Source: Lachnospiraceae bacterium (GTDB lineage Bacteria > Bacillota > Clostridia > Lachnospirales > Lachnospiraceae). Taken from it: a stretch of 64,000 nt of DNA. Within the stretch, counting starts at the first letter, position 1. Every line of letters starts with the position of its first letter. Below, piece after piece: positions 24,174 to 34,387 of this stretch. The position numbers were made by a program, and so were the translations under genes. The notes beneath the pieces are model-generated. The model saw only the letters and a program-made list of their open reading frames with translations. It was not told the DNA's origin and did no database searches. The stretch spans positions 62,001 through 126,000 of the forward strand of contig SVFN01000001.1 in assembly GCA_015056815.1 (NCBI GenBank), in the 5' to 3' direction.

Positions 24174-26597
24174 ATGTCAGTACCTTATAATCACAGAGAA
24201 GTAGAAACGAAATGGCAGAAGGTCTGGGATGACAATAAGGCATTTGCGGCGACGGATGATTATACGAAGCCGAAATACTATGCACTGGTAGAATTCCCGT
24301 ACCCTTCCGGACAGGGACTTCATGTAGGACATCCCCGTCCTTATACTGCACTGGATATTGTTGCCAGAAAGCGCAGAATGCAGGGATATAATGTGCTCTA
24401 TCCCATGGGATGGGATGCGTTCGGACTTCCGACTGAGAACTATGCGATCGCCAATAAGATTCACCCGCGTATCGTGACACAGAACAATGTGGCACGTTTT
24501 AAAGAGCAGCTGCATTCTCTCGGCTATTCCTTTGACTGGGACAGAGAAGTGAATACGACTGATCCGGACTATTACAAATGGACACAATGGATTTTCTTAA
24601 AACTGTTCAACGCCGGACTGGCATATAAAAAAGAAATGCCGATCAACTGGTGCACTTCCTGCAAGGTAGGTCTTGCCAATGAGGAAGTAGTCAACGGGGT
24701 CTGCGAGCGCTGTGGTTCTGAGGTGGTACGTAAGGTTAAGAGCGAATGGATGCTCAAAATCACGGAATATGCAGATAAACTTTTACAGGGTCTGGACAGC
24801 GTTGACTATATCGAGCGGGTGAAGGTTTCCCAGAGAAACTGGATTGGCCGTTCCGAGGGCGCTGAGGTGGATTTCCAGCTCAAAGACAAAGAAGAGAAGC
24901 TGCGTGTATATACGACACGTCCGGATACTTTGTTTGGTGCTACTTACATGGTAGTGTCACCGGAGCATCCTTATATTGACAAGTATAAAGATGAGATCAA
25001 AAACTGGGATGCCATCGTGGAGTACCGCGAGCAGGCTGCGAAGAAATCGGACTTTGAGCGTACAGAGCTTGCCAAGGATAAAACCGGCGTAGTATTGGAC
25101 GGGATTACGGCGATCAATCCGGTCAACGGTCAGGAGATTCCGATCTGGATTTCGGATTATGTACTGATGACTTACGGAACAGGCGCGATCATGGCAGTTC
25201 CTGCGCATGATGAGCGTGACTGGGAGTTTGCGAAAAAATTCAATCTTCCTTTGGTACAGGTAGTGGCTAAGAACGGGGAAGAAGTGGATATCAATGAAGC
25301 AGCGTTTACGGATGTAGCGACAGGTGTCATGATCAATTCCGATTTCTTAAACGGGCTGGATGTGACAGCGGCCAAAGAAAAGATCAAAGATTTCCTGGCA
25401 GAGAAAAAGATCGGAGAGCGAAAAGTCAATTTCAAACTGCGTGACTGGGTATTCTCCAGACAGCGTTATTGGGGTGAGCCTATCCCGATCGTACACTGTG
25501 ACAAGTGTGGCTTTGTAGCGATCCCTGAATCGGAGCTGCCGTTAGAGCTTCCGGAAGTGGACAGCTATATGCCTACCGATAATGGGGAATCACCGCTTGC
25601 AGCGATGACAGACTGGGTAAATACAACCTGTCCGTGCTGTGGCGGTCCGGCAAAACGCGAGACGGATACGATGCCTCAGTGGGCCGGCAGCAGCTGGTAT
25701 TTCCTGCGCTATACCGATCCGAAGAATAAAGAAGCACTTGCAAGTAAAGAAGCACTTCAGTACTGGATGCCTGTTGACTGGTACAATGGCGGTATGGAAC
25801 ATACGACACTTCACTTATTATATTCCAGATTCTGGCATAAGTTTTTGTTTGATGAGAAAGTAGTGCCTTGCCCGGAGCCCTATCAGAAGCGTACCTCACA
25901 CGGTATGATCCTGGGTGAGAACGGTGAGAAGATGTCCAAGTCCCGCGGAAACGTCGTGAATCCGGATGATATTGTAAGAGAGTATGGAGCCGATACGCTC
26001 CGTACCTATGAGATGTTTATCGGTGCATTTGATCTGTCTGCATCCTGGTCGGAAAATGGCGTGAAAGGATGTCGCAGATTTTTGGAGCGTGTCTGGAAAT
26101 TACAGGATCTTTTAAAAGACGGTGATGCTTATTCGGCGGATCTGGAGACACTGATGCACCAGACGATCAAGAAAGTAAGTTCAGATTTTGAGAACCTGAA
26201 ATACAACACAGCCATCGCAGCTATGATGAGCCTGATCAATGAGTTCTATAAGAAAGGGGAAGTAAACCGGGCGGAATTTAAGACATTACTTACCCTGCTC
26301 AATCCGGTGGCGCCTCATATCACAGAGGAGCTTTGGAGTACATGCGGTTTCGAGGGTTATGTCTATGAGAGTACATGGCCGGAGTATGATGAGGCGAAGA
26401 CTGTGGAGGATACCGTGGAGATTGCTGTACAGATCAACGGTAAAACAAAGACGGTTGTGAAGGTGGCGAAGGATATCGACAAAGATTCTGCGATCGCACA
26501 GGGGAAAGAAGCACTTGGCGATAAACTGACCGGTACTGTTGTAAAAGAAATTTATGTTCCGGGCAGGATCATCAATATTGTAGTAAAACCGAATTAA
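24174..26597 (+). CDS. leuS: Leucyl-tRNA synthetase
   Basis: The product charges tRNA-Leu. The 807-residue protein has the class I HIGH equivalent [13 protein letters not shown] at about residues 42-54, an inserted editing domain ([19 protein letters not shown], with the Thr-rich and Asp residues of post-transfer editing), [11 protein letters not shown] and the KMSKS loop [16 protein letters not shown]. The length is normal for the bacterial enzyme. GGAG precedes ATG 24174. No T-box leader is visible in the 38-base gap before it. Confidence 0.98.
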   Translation: MSVPYNHREVETKWQKVWDDNKAFAATDDYTKPKYYALVEFPYPSGQGLHVGHPRPYTALDIVARKRRMQGYNVLYPMGWDAFGLPTENYAIANKIHPRIVTQNNVARFKEQLHSLGYSFDWDREVNTTDPDYYKWTQWIFLKLFNAGLAYKKEMPINWCTSCKVGLANEEVVNGVCERCGSEVVRKVKSEWMLKITEYADKLLQGLDSVDYIERVKVSQRNWIGRSEGAEVDFQLKDKEEKLRVYTTRPDTLFGATYMVVSPEHPYIDKYKDEIKNWDAIVEYREQAAKKSDFERTELAKDKTGVVLDGITAINPVNGQEIPIWISDYVLMTYGTGAIMAVPAHDERDWEFAKKFNLPLVQVVAKNGEEVDINEAAFTDVATGVMINSDFLNGLDVTAAKEKIKDFLAEKKIGERKVNFKLRDWVFSRQRYWGEPIPIVHCDKCGFVAIPESELPLELPEVDSYMPTDNGESPLAAMTDWVNTTCPCCGGPAKRETDTMPQWAGSSWYFLRYTDPKNKEALASKEALQYWMPVDWYNGGMEHTTLHLLYSRFWHKFLFDEKVVPCPEPYQKRTSHGMILGENGEKMSKSRGNVVNPDDIVREYGADTLRTYEMFIGAFDLSASWSENGVKGCRRFLERVWKLQDLLKDGDAYSADLETLMHQTIKKVSSDFENLKYNTAIAAMMSLINEFYKKGEVNRAEFKTLLTLLNPVAPHITEELWSTCGFEGYVYESTWPEYDEAKTVEDTVEIAVQINGKTKTVVKVAKDIDKDSAIAQGKEALGDKLTGTVVKEIYVPGRIINIVVKPN

Positions 26598-26608
26598 TAG
26601 AAATAAGA

Positions 26609-26634
26609 AAGGGAATCTCGTGAGAGATTCCCTT
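26609..26634 (+). terminator. Hairpin after leuS
   Basis: AAGGGAATCTC (26609-26619) pairs perfectly with GAGATTCCCTT (26624-26634), loop GTGA. The T-run is poor (CTGTTATAA), so termination may be weak. It also lies just beyond the minus-strand gene at 26654. Confidence 0.6.
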
Positions 26635-26653
26635 CTGTTATAATGGCTCTGTT

Positions 26654-27625
26654 TTAATTATCCTTTGCCCGAAGTCTTTCGATCTCAGCCCGCAAAGCAG
26701 CATTTTCTGTTTCTTTCTCTGATAACTGTCTTTTACTGTCAGCCAACCGATTCTTTGTCTCAACCAACTGATGATCTTTATCAGCTAACAGACTGTCCTT
26801 TTCCGCCAGTTCTTTCTTCAACGGCTCCGTGGCCTCGCGTATGATCCGATCGGAATGTAATTCATAAATTTCTCCGCCCATAACAGCGGTCACCTCCTTC
26901 TCGATTTCGTTGCCGTCCGTGATGTGCACGATGATCTCTCTGACACAGTCGCTCAGATCATCGAATTCCATAGCGTCTAATTCATGCTTTTTATTTGATT
27001 TTATCATTTCATCGCGGAAATATTCAAGGTCTGCGATTGCTTTTTCATAATCTTTTTGTGTCTTTAACTCTTTTTCATACCGGGCAATGTAAAAAGGAAT
27101 GTATGCAAACAGCTTTTTTTCGATAATCTCTTCTTTTGTCAGATCTGAAAGAAAGATATTCTCCGAAGAATACGCATAGGTCTCACCGGTGGGAAATTCA
27201 AATGTGATCGTAGTAGTGCGTGGCGTCTGCAACGAATTTTTTATGTAGATTACTGTAAAATGAGGCATTTGTAGGCAAATATGCCCCTGATTATAGCTTC
27301 CTTCATTCTGTGCGATACTGCGGGCAGCCAGAAATGTGTATTCTGCCAGCCGCAGAGACATGGATTCATCATCATAGGTCTGCGCCTCGATCAGGTAATA
27401 ATCGCCGCAGATGCATAAGAGAAAATCATTTTCCCTTTCCTCGATCTTTCTTTCCTCATTCTTTTTTTCGGGATTGTGGAAAACATTTTTTGCCGGCAGG
27501 ATCGCTACCTCACTGTCAAGCGGGTAATGCTTCCCGAAAGCATCGTTGATGACTGCGATGAACAGTCTCTTGTGCCTGTTCTTGATGGACTGAAAGGCAC
27601 TGTCATAGTCGTGTGAGTGTTTCAT
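26654..27625 (-). CDS. Rpn-like PD-(D/E)XK nuclease-family protein
   Basis: The 323-residue protein starts with a helix-rich segment (HKRLFIAVINDAFG) followed by a PD-(D/E)XK core: acidic residue in the region SEVAIL, D67 in ERENDFLL, then E80-A-Q82 in YYLIEAQTYDD. This is the D-x(12)-ExQ arrangement of the Rpn/YhgA-like and 'PD-(D/E)XK nuclease transposase' families. The last ~70 residues are a strong coiled coil (KELAEKDSLLADKDHQLVE). Rpn proteins promote recA-independent recombination in E. coli; the role here is unproven. The start at 27625 has AGGAGG upstream; a start at 27766 would add 47 hydrophobic residues with no ribosome binding site. Confidence 0.78.
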   Translation of the reverse strand: MKHSHDYDSAFQSIKNRHKRLFIAVINDAFGKHYPLDSEVAILPAKNVFHNPEKKNEERKIEERENDFLLCICGDYYLIEAQTYDDESMSLRLAEYTFLAARSIAQNEGSYNQGHICLQMPHFTVIYIKNSLQTPRTTTITFEFPTGETYAYSSENIFLSDLTKEEIIEKKLFAYIPFYIARYEKELKTQKDYEKAIADLEYFRDEMIKSNKKHELDAMEFDDLSDCVREIIVHITDGNEIEKEVTAVMGGEIYELHSDRIIREATEPLKKELAEKDSLLADKDHQLVETKNRLADSKRQLSEKETENAALRAEIERLRAKDN

Positions 27626-27907
27626 AGATAAGACCTCCTGAATGAAAAATAGTAGTGCGATTGGAAACCGCTGAATAATAAAGTGGTATGTCTGCTGTGA
27701 ATACAGCGGAAACATAGAAAAAATAGAAACATAAAGATATGTTCCGGATGCAGATGATTTTAGCACAGTCCGAGAAAAAAGACAAGATAAATAGAAAAAG
27801 AAGAACAGTAACCGGAGAAAAATTTTTAATGTTGTTTTAAAGATTTTTTAATGTTGCAGGCGTATAATAAAAATTACAAAAAATCTGAGAAGAAAGAGAG
27901 GATGATT

Positions 27908-28654
27908 ATGGAACAAAAAAAGAATAGTTGGATCAGTGCTCTTATCATTGGACTTTGCCTTGTTGCTGCTTTTGCGACATTGGCATTTGGACTATTGCAT
28001 TTTCGGTCCAGGAGTACACAGTGCATTTCTGCGACAGGAAGTGCCAGTGTTGATTTTGATGCGGATCTGGTTATCTGGCGAGGATCGTTTTCAGCAGTTT
28101 CCGATTCGTCGAAAGATGCTTATGCCAAATTAAAATCAGATTCTCAAACGGTCAAACGGTACCTTACTTCAAAAGGAATATCGGAGGATGCGATTGTTTT
28201 TGATGCCGTCGATATCGGAAGAACTTATGAGGACACTTATGATGCAAACGGCAATTACGCCGGCTCGCATGCAAGCGGCTATGAGCTTAGTCAGCGCGTG
28301 ACGGTCACATCGTCGGAACTTGATGTGGTCGAAAATGTTTCCAGAGAAATATCGGAGTTATTGGATCAGGGAATAGAACTGACCTCCGCCTCACCGGAGT
28401 ATTACTACACCAAACTGGATGCGCTCAAGCTTGATCTGATCGATAAGGCATCTGCAAATGCAAAGGAACGGATTGATATCATTGCAAAGAATACAGGATC
28501 AAAACCCGGAAAACTGAAAAATTCCAGCCTTGGTGTATTTCAGATCACTGCTCAGAATACCGGAACGAGCAGCTATTCTTATGATGGAGCATATGATACC
28601 AGTTCGAGACATAAAACTGCTACGATTACAGTACATCTGGAGTTTGGATTATAA
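27908..28654 (+). CDS. SIMPL-domain (DUF541) membrane-anchored protein
   Basis: The 248-residue protein has an N-terminal membrane helix (ISALIIGLCLVAAFATLAF, about residues 9-27) and an extracytoplasmic SIMPL domain beginning ISATGSASVDFDADLVIW, the usual oxidative-stress-associated DUF541 start. It continues with VTVTSSELDVVENVSREIS and ends in strands TATITVHLEF. The uncharged C-terminal part of the helix and absence of a clear cleavage site favour an uncleaved anchor. ATG 27908 is favoured over 27902 because GAGAGG needs the extra spacing. A TATAAT lies at about 27863. Function in Firmicutes is not established. Confidence 0.85.
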   Translation: MEQKKNSWISALIIGLCLVAAFATLAFGLLHFRSRSTQCISATGSASVDFDADLVIWRGSFSAVSDSSKDAYAKLKSDSQTVKRYLTSKGISEDAIVFDAVDIGRTYEDTYDANGNYAGSHASGYELSQRVTVTSSELDVVENVSREISELLDQGIELTSASPEYYYTKLDALKLDLIDKASANAKERIDIIAKNTGSKPGKLKNSSLGVFQITAQNTGTSSYSYDGAYDTSSRHKTATITVHLEFGL

Positions 28655-28726
28655 TCGGATAGTTTCTGTAATGCCCTGTGAAATCTGCCTGACAGGTTTC
28701 AATTAGGATAAAAACAGAATAAATAT

Positions 28727-28768
28727 AAAAAGTCAGAATTCTGCAGATTACAGAGTTCTGACTTTTTT
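28727..28768. terminator. Bidirectional terminator, SIMPL gene and aroA
   Basis: AAAAGTCAGAA/TTCTGACTTTT pair with an inner TCTG/CAGA stem and T and A runs on both sides. It lies between the convergent SIMPL-domain gene and aroA. Confidence 0.8.
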
Positions 28769-28811
28769 AGTGCTGCGTACAACTAGGGTGCTGTCAGGCT
28801 GAACATGGTAG

Positions 28812-30089
28812 TTATCCGATCAGGTGGCTTAGATCTTTATAAAAAGTCGGATAGGAAATGTTTACACATTCTGCCTCTTTTATTTCGGTTTCTCCTTCGG
28901 CACACAAAGCTGCGATGGCAAAGCTCATGGCAATACGATGATCCAGATAAGAATCGATCACGGCACCATGAAGCGGTTTACCGCCCCGGATGATCATACC
29001 GTCGTCTGTGCCGGTGATATCACAACCCATACGGCTTAAATTATCTACCATCACAGCGATGCGGTCGGATTCTTTTACTTTCAATTCGGCTGCATCCCGG
29101 ATCACGGTTTCACCTTCCGCAAAGGCAGCCATTACGGCGATCATGGGAAGTTCGTCGATCAGTGTCGGGATGATCGAACCGCCGATATCAATACCATGAA
29201 GCGGACTGGATTTGATCAGAAGATCTGCAGTAGGCTCTCCACGATCAGTGATTGCATTTAACAATGTGATATTTCCGCCCATTTCTCTGGCAACCTGCAG
29301 AATACCGTCCCTGGTAGGATTGATGCCGACATTTTTGATCAGGATCTCGGAATCCGGTACGAGAAGTCCGGCTGCGATAAAATAAGCAGCAGAAGAAATG
29401 TCGCCCGGTACGATGATCTTTTGCCCGAAAAGCTCAGGCTCCGGCTGGATCGTGGCAGTTGTTCCCGTGCTGGTAACACTGGCACCAAAATAGTTTAACA
29501 TGATCTCCGAATGATTACGGCTTAAGACCGGCTCTGTCACACTGGTGGGAGAGTCGGCGTAAAGACCTGCTAACAGGATCGCGGATTTTACCTGCGCAGA
29601 GGCCACCTTGGAGACATAATGGATCCCCTTCAGATGAGTCCCGTGGATGGACAATGGAGCACAGTCATTTCCTCTTATGGAAGAAATCTCAGCCCCCATC
29701 TGACCGAGAGGCTCCATGATGCGGCGCATGGGACGTTTCTGAATGGATGCATCTCCATTCAATGTCACATCGAAATCCTGACCTGCCAGAATGCCGGAGA
29801 TCAGTCTTGTGGTCGTACCGCTGTTGCCGGTGTAGAGTTCTGCATCAGGCTTTTTTAGTCCGTGAAGACCCTTCCCATGGATCAGAATCCGCTCCGGAGT
29901 GTTCTCGATGTCGATGCCGAGACGACGGAAACAGTCAATGGTGGAGAGACAATCCGCACCCTGTAAGAAATTGGTGACCTCTGTTGTGCCTTCGGCAAGT
30001 GCACCGAACATGACGGCGCGGTGAGAGATGGATTTGTCTCCGGGAATGGTGACTTCGCCGCGAAGGCGGCTGCATGGGTAAAATTTCAT
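28812..30089 (-). CDS. aroA: EPSP synthase, class II type
   Basis: The product joins shikimate-3-phosphate and PEP in the shikimate pathway. The 425-residue protein shows IPGDKSISHRAVM, YTGNSGTTTRLISG, RPMRRIMEPL, SAQVKSAILL, SRNHSE and INPTRDG. The set GDKS, SAQxK, R-N-H-S-E and NxTR is the pattern described for class II enzymes, which are typically less glyphosate-sensitive than class I; this is inference from motifs. AAGAGG precedes the ATG at 30089. It lies downstream of tyrA on the minus strand after a 143-base gap, suggesting an aromatic amino acid cluster. Confidence 0.96.
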   Translation of the reverse strand: MKFYPCSRLRGEVTIPGDKSISHRAVMFGALAEGTTEVTNFLQGADCLSTIDCFRRLGIDIENTPERILIHGKGLHGLKKPDAELYTGNSGTTTRLISGILAGQDFDVTLNGDASIQKRPMRRIMEPLGQMGAEISSIRGNDCAPLSIHGTHLKGIHYVSKVASAQVKSAILLAGLYADSPTSVTEPVLSRNHSEIMLNYFGASVTSTGTTATIQPEPELFGQKIIVPGDISSAAYFIAAGLLVPDSEILIKNVGINPTRDGILQVAREMGGNITLLNAITDRGEPTADLLIKSSPLHGIDIGGSIIPTLIDELPMIAVMAAFAEGETVIRDAAELKVKESDRIAVMVDNLSRMGCDITGTDDGMIIRGGKPLHGAVIDSYLDHRIAMSFAIAALCAEGETEIKEAECVNISYPTFYKDLSHLIG

Positions 30090-30232
30090 AGATGACCTCT
30101 TTTCTATAATTACTACATTTACTTGATCAGTTAAAAACAGCCACTTTCCTGAAAATTATAGCCACACGATGAAAAAGGCATTCGAACAGGAGAAGTGTAT
30201 GAAATACGCATGATAAGGGTACCGGATCGGAT

Positions 30233-31339
30233 TTAATCAGTAATCCTGTAAATCCGGTATCCATGATTCTCCAGCAAAACAGCCGCTTTCCGGCAGGAAG
30301 ACTCTTCGTAAAATTCGATGCGTAGCGCGCCGTCCTGGTATTCGCGGTTATGCATGATCCCGATATTCTGGATGCTGATGTCTGATCCGGCCAAAAGGGT
30401 TGCAGTCTTTGCAATTGCTCCGGCTTCATCCGGAACATCCACATGGAGAGCAAAAACTTTCTTGATCGGACCGCGGCCTGCATTACTGAAAGAATCCCGG
30501 TATTCTTTGGATGCGGCAAACATCCGGTGAATCCTGGCGCCGGATCGCTCTTCTAAAAGGTGAAGGGAATCCTCCAGATATCCGATATATTTCCGCAGTA
30601 AGTCTTTGATATTCTCTGTATTTGTCATACAGATCGCCTCCCACATATCGGGAGAGGAAGAGGCGATGCGTGTGATATCTTTAAAACCGCCTGCTGCGAT
30701 CAGCTTCATCAATCCTTCCGGGCTGTCACTGTCATGTACCAAATTGACTAACTGTGCTGCCACGATATGGGGCAGATGCGAAATAGCAGCCGTAATGTAA
30801 TCATGTTTCTCTTCATTTAAGATAAGAGGGATCGCTCCAAGATTCGCCACCAGAGACTGATAGCGGGTTACCTTATCCGATGAAACGTCCGCAGTCGGAG
30901 TGAGGATATAGTAGGCATTTTCCAAAAGAAGCGGGTTCGCATTGGCATACCCGGTCTTTTCACTTCCCGCCATGGGATGTCCGCCGATAAAACGATCGGA
31001 TAATCCTAATGCTTCAATTACCGCATGAGTGCTGTGCTTCACACTGCCCACATCCGTCAGGATACAATCCGCTGACAGCACATTTTTCAACGCCTTTAAA
31101 TTCTTATCATTTTCCGACACCGGAGCACACATAAACAGATAATCGCAAGTGCTGAATGCCGGATCGCATGCACTTTTGCAGATCAGGTCAACGATCCCTT
31201 CTCTGACGGCTTCCTTCAAAGCCTGTGGAGCAATATCGTATGCAAGTATTGTGATATCCGGCTGATATTTTTTTAGGGCTTTGGCGATGGAACCGCCGAT
31301 CAGTCCAAGACCGATAAAACCGCAGGTAAAAGAAGACAT
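30233..31339 (-). CDS. tyrA: Prephenate dehydrogenase with C-terminal ACT domain
   Basis: The product oxidatively decarboxylates prephenate to 4-hydroxyphenylpyruvate for tyrosine synthesis. The 368-residue protein has an NAD-binding Rossmann start (GFIGLGLIGGSIAKAL), catalytic regions GSVKHST and GGHPMAGSEKTGY, and an ITAAISHLPHIVAAQL helix. A C-terminal ACT domain of about 70 residues (VFALHVDVPDEAGAIAKTAT) is probably for tyrosine feedback. The start at 31339 has GGAGG 8 bases upstream; a longer start at 31423 lacks one. It is divergent from manC; the 243-base gap holds a short palindrome (TTGCGTT/AACGCAA) and no gene. Confidence 0.95.
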   Translation of the reverse strand: MSSFTCGFIGLGLIGGSIAKALKKYQPDITILAYDIAPQALKEAVREGIVDLICKSACDPAFSTCDYLFMCAPVSENDKNLKALKNVLSADCILTDVGSVKHSTHAVIEALGLSDRFIGGHPMAGSEKTGYANANPLLLENAYYILTPTADVSSDKVTRYQSLVANLGAIPLILNEEKHDYITAAISHLPHIVAAQLVNLVHDSDSPEGLMKLIAAGGFKDITRIASSSPDMWEAICMTNTENIKDLLRKYIGYLEDSLHLLEERSGARIHRMFAASKEYRDSFSNAGRGPIKKVFALHVDVPDEAGAIAKTATLLAGSDISIQNIGIMHNREYQDGALRIEFYEESSCRKAAVLLENHGYRIYRITD

Positions 31340-31582
31340 AGCAATTCCTCCGTAGCATACAAAATCATTTGGGCTGGAAAAAGCCCCATGGAATAGTATA
31401 GGGGATAATGAATAAAAATACAACTGTTACATTTCAAGAAAGAACTGTTCTGAAGTGGTTGCGTTACTATTACGAACGCAAAAAGAAAAACGACGCATCC
31501 TGAAAAATAGAATAGCACAAATCTGATAAAGATGTTATGATAAACAGAGTCAATGTGTTATAGAATAAAAGGAGAGATCATT

Positions 31583-32899
31583 ATGAACATCGTATTACTA
31601 TCCGGCGGGTCGGGTAAACGTCTCTGGCCGCTGTCCAACGATATCCGTTCCAAACAGTTTATCAAGATCTTCAAAAAAGAAGACGGAACCTATGAATCAA
31701 TGGTTCAAAGAGTCTACCGTCAGATCCGTAAAGCCGATGCGAATGCCATCGTTACCATAGCGACCAGCAAGACACAGGTATCTTCGATCCACAATCAGCT
31801 GGGAAGCAGTGTCGGGATCAGCATCGAGCCCTGCCGTCGGGATACTTTCCCGGCAATCGCTTTAGCAACAGCATACCTGGTGGATGTGATGCATGTCGAT
31901 CCGAAGGAATCCGTTGTGGTCTGCCCGGTAGATCCTTATGTGGAGCAGGATTATTTTGAGGCGGTACGCGGTCTGTCCGAGCAGGCGGATAAGGGAGAGG
32001 CGAATCTTGTCCTGATGGGGATCGAGCCTACCTATCCTTCCGAGAAATATGGATATATCATTCCGGAAAATGAGGAACATACCTCGATGGTAAAATCCTT
32101 CAAAGAGAAACCGGATGTGAAGACCGCAGAGGAGTATATCGCAAAAGGCGCTCTCTGGAATGGTGGCGTATTTGCGTACAAGCTGCAATATGTATTGGAT
32201 AAAGCACATGAACTGATCGACTTTACAGACTATCAGGATCTGTTTGATAAATACGAAACCTTAAACAAGATTTCTTTTGACTATGCTGTTGTGGAGAAAG
32301 AGGATAAGATCCAGGTACAGCGCTTTTCCGGCCAGTGGAAGGATCTTGGCACATGGAATACTCTGACAGAGGCCATGGGCGAAAAGGTTGTCGGAAAAGG
32401 GATCTTAAACGATACCTGTGAGGATGTACACATCATCAATGAGATGGATGTGCCGGTGCTTGCCATGGGATTAAAAGACGTGGTGATCTCTGCGAGTCCG
32501 GAAGGGATTTTGGTCAGTGACAAAGAACAGAGCTCTTACATCAAACCCTATGTGGACGGGATCGAGCAGCAGATCATGTTTGCCGAAAAATCCTGGGGAA
32601 GCTATCAGGTCATAGATGTGGAAAACGGCTCCATGACGATCAAGGTAACACTCAATGCCGGTCATTCCATGAATTACCACAGCCATAAAAACCGTGACGA
32701 AATATGGGTGGTCATCGCGGGAGAAGGAACGACCATTGTCGACGGAATGAAACAAAATGTGAAGGTGGGAGATGTCATTACCATGTGCGCAGGCTGCCGC
32801 CATACGATCCGGGCAGTGACCGAATTAAAGCTGGTGGAAGTCCAGCTTGGCAAAGAGATCCATGCGGAGGATAAGCAGAAATATCCGCTGGAGAAATGA
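31583..32899 (+). CDS. manC: Mannose-1-phosphate guanylyltransferase with cupin tail
   Basis: The 438-residue protein makes GDP-mannose. The nucleotidyltransferase domain (about 1-330) begins VLLSGGSGKRLWPLS and contains the sugar-binding region KSFKEKPD. The C-terminal cupin (about 345-430; NYHSHKNRDEIWVVIAGEG) matches the mannose-6-phosphate isomerase module of bifunctional ManC/AlgA proteins. ATG 31583 follows GGAGAG. A separate class I phosphomannose isomerase lies downstream, so two isomerase modules are present. It presumably supplies GDP-mannose to envelope glycans. Confidence 0.9.
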   Translation: MNIVLLSGGSGKRLWPLSNDIRSKQFIKIFKKEDGTYESMVQRVYRQIRKADANAIVTIATSKTQVSSIHNQLGSSVGISIEPCRRDTFPAIALATAYLVDVMHVDPKESVVVCPVDPYVEQDYFEAVRGLSEQADKGEANLVLMGIEPTYPSEKYGYIIPENEEHTSMVKSFKEKPDVKTAEEYIAKGALWNGGVFAYKLQYVLDKAHELIDFTDYQDLFDKYETLNKISFDYAVVEKEDKIQVQRFSGQWKDLGTWNTLTEAMGEKVVGKGILNDTCEDVHIINEMDVPVLAMGLKDVVISASPEGILVSDKEQSSYIKPYVDGIEQQIMFAEKSWGSYQVIDVENGSMTIKVTLNAGHSMNYHSHKNRDEIWVVIAGEGTTIVDGMKQNVKVGDVITMCAGCRHTIRAVTELKLVEVQLGKEIHAEDKQKYPLEK

Positions 32900-33020
32900 T
32901 CTGCCAAGTACCAAAAGCAGAAAAGATTAAGCAGTTCATGAGATGGGATATCTATTGAATTTGGATGATGTATAAGGGAGCTTTTGTTTGGTGACAATGG
33001 GAGTGAATAGGAGCAAAACC

Positions 33021-34028
33021 ATGAAAAATGAGCCGTTTAAGTTAGCTCCTGCCTGCAAGGATTATCTGTGGGGAGGGGAGAGGCTGAAAGACGAATATGG
33101 GAAGGTGAGTAATCTGTCACCTCTTGCCGAAACCTGGGAGTGTTCGACACATCCGGACGGGCCAAGCATTGTGGCGAGCGGCAGCTTTGCAGGAAAAACG
33201 CTGACGGAGGTACTGAAAGAACATCCGGAATATCTGGGGACACATCCCGATATGGACGGGGAACTGCCGATCCTGATCAAATTTATCGATGCGAAGCAGG
33301 ATCTGTCGATCCAAGTGCACCCGACCGATGAATATGCCGCCAGAGAGGAAAACGGACAGCGCGGCAAAACAGAAATGTGGTATGTTCTGGACGCGGAGAA
33401 GGATGCAAGGCTTGTCTATGGATTAAAAGAAAAGACAGATGCAGATACATTGCGAAAGGCGATCGGGGAAGGAAAACTGGAAGCATGTCTGCAATCTGTC
33501 CCTGTCAGGGAAAATGATCTGTTTTATATAGAAGCGGGAACGATCCATGCGATCGGGGCAGGAGTGCTGGTGGCTGAGATCCAGCAGAACAGTAATCTGA
33601 CCTACCGTCTGTATGATTATGACCGGGTTGATAAATATGGAAGGAAAAGAGAACTTCATGTTGAAAAAGCATTGGAGGTGGCGGATCTGAGCGGAAATGC
33701 CAGACCAAGGCAGCCCATGCGTGTACTTCGTTATACGAGAGGCAGCGCTTCGGAACTTCTGTGCCGCTGCAGATATTTTGAAGTACACCGTTTCCTGATC
33801 AATACGGAGCTGCCGCAGGATCTTGTTGTTTTTGAGAGTGATGAGTTATCGTTTCGTGTACTTTTGTGCACCGGCGGATGCGGGACAATTTCATATGACT
33901 GTACGGAAAAAGGCGTTTTATCAAAAAAGACGCTGTCTTTTTTTAAGGGCGACTGCATCTTCGTACCTGCTGAATCCGTGAATATGACAATCCTTGGCAG
34001 CGCCAGATTTCTGGATGTGCGTGGATAA
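33021..34028 (+). CDS. manA: Mannose-6-phosphate isomerase, class I
   Basis: The product interconverts fructose-6-phosphate and mannose-6-phosphate. The 335-residue zinc enzyme shows KDYLWGG, the metal-binding IQVHPTDEYAARE (about residues 95-107) and the type I signature EAGTIHAIGAGVLVAEIQQN with YRLYDYDR. ATG 33021 follows AGGAG by 7 bases; a TTG at 32988 is unlikely. With manC upstream it forms a GDP-mannose supply pair. A terminator follows at 34148-34170. Confidence 0.94.
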   Translation: MKNEPFKLAPACKDYLWGGERLKDEYGKVSNLSPLAETWECSTHPDGPSIVASGSFAGKTLTEVLKEHPEYLGTHPDMDGELPILIKFIDAKQDLSIQVHPTDEYAAREENGQRGKTEMWYVLDAEKDARLVYGLKEKTDADTLRKAIGEGKLEACLQSVPVRENDLFYIEAGTIHAIGAGVLVAEIQQNSNLTYRLYDYDRVDKYGRKRELHVEKALEVADLSGNARPRQPMRVLRYTRGSASELLCRCRYFEVHRFLINTELPQDLVVFESDELSFRVLLCTGGCGTISYDCTEKGVLSKKTLSFFKGDCIFVPAESVNMTILGSARFLDVRG

Positions 34029-34147
34029 AGTCCTGCACTAAATGAAAATGCTGATTTGCAGCAGAAATACGTTTGAAGAGAGAAATTGCTGACAAATAAA
34101 CAACTTACAGGGATAGATCTCCCAAAAGATGCTGTCATAAAAATAAG

Positions 34148-34170
34148 CAGTTTCGGGAAAACTGTTTTTT
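34148..34170 (+). terminator. Terminator after manA
   Basis: CAGTTT (34148-34153) pairs with AAACTG (34159-34164), followed by six T. The rest of the 34029-34387 gap holds only the promoter of the next gene. Confidence 0.65.
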
Positions 34171-34314
34171 GCAGGATGAACGTGTGAAAAAATTTTCTGT
34201 CATATTTTCGGACTTTGGCACAAGATATAGATGAGAAAAAGTCTATTCCTAAAAAATGTTTCCCTTTTTTGTTTCTTCCTGTAGAAAATGTAAAAAATCT
34301 GCGATATTTAGATG

Positions 34315-34344
34315 TTGCAATCAAAAACCTCCTCTTGCTATAAT
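34315..34344 (+). promoter_or_regulatory. Promoter of the Spo0A-like gene
   Basis: TTGCAA (34315-34320) and TATAAT (34339-34344) are spaced 18 bases apart, with an extended TGC before the -10. I see no clear 0A box. Confidence 0.65.
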
Positions 34345-34387
34345 ACACTTCGTTCGAAAAAATATAAACAACATGGGAGGTTTCGTT

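Noticed and set aside
30127-30519. Minus-strand frame overlapping the end of tyrA
   Set aside because: It is out of frame with the ACT domain of tyrA, which is intact; no start signal.
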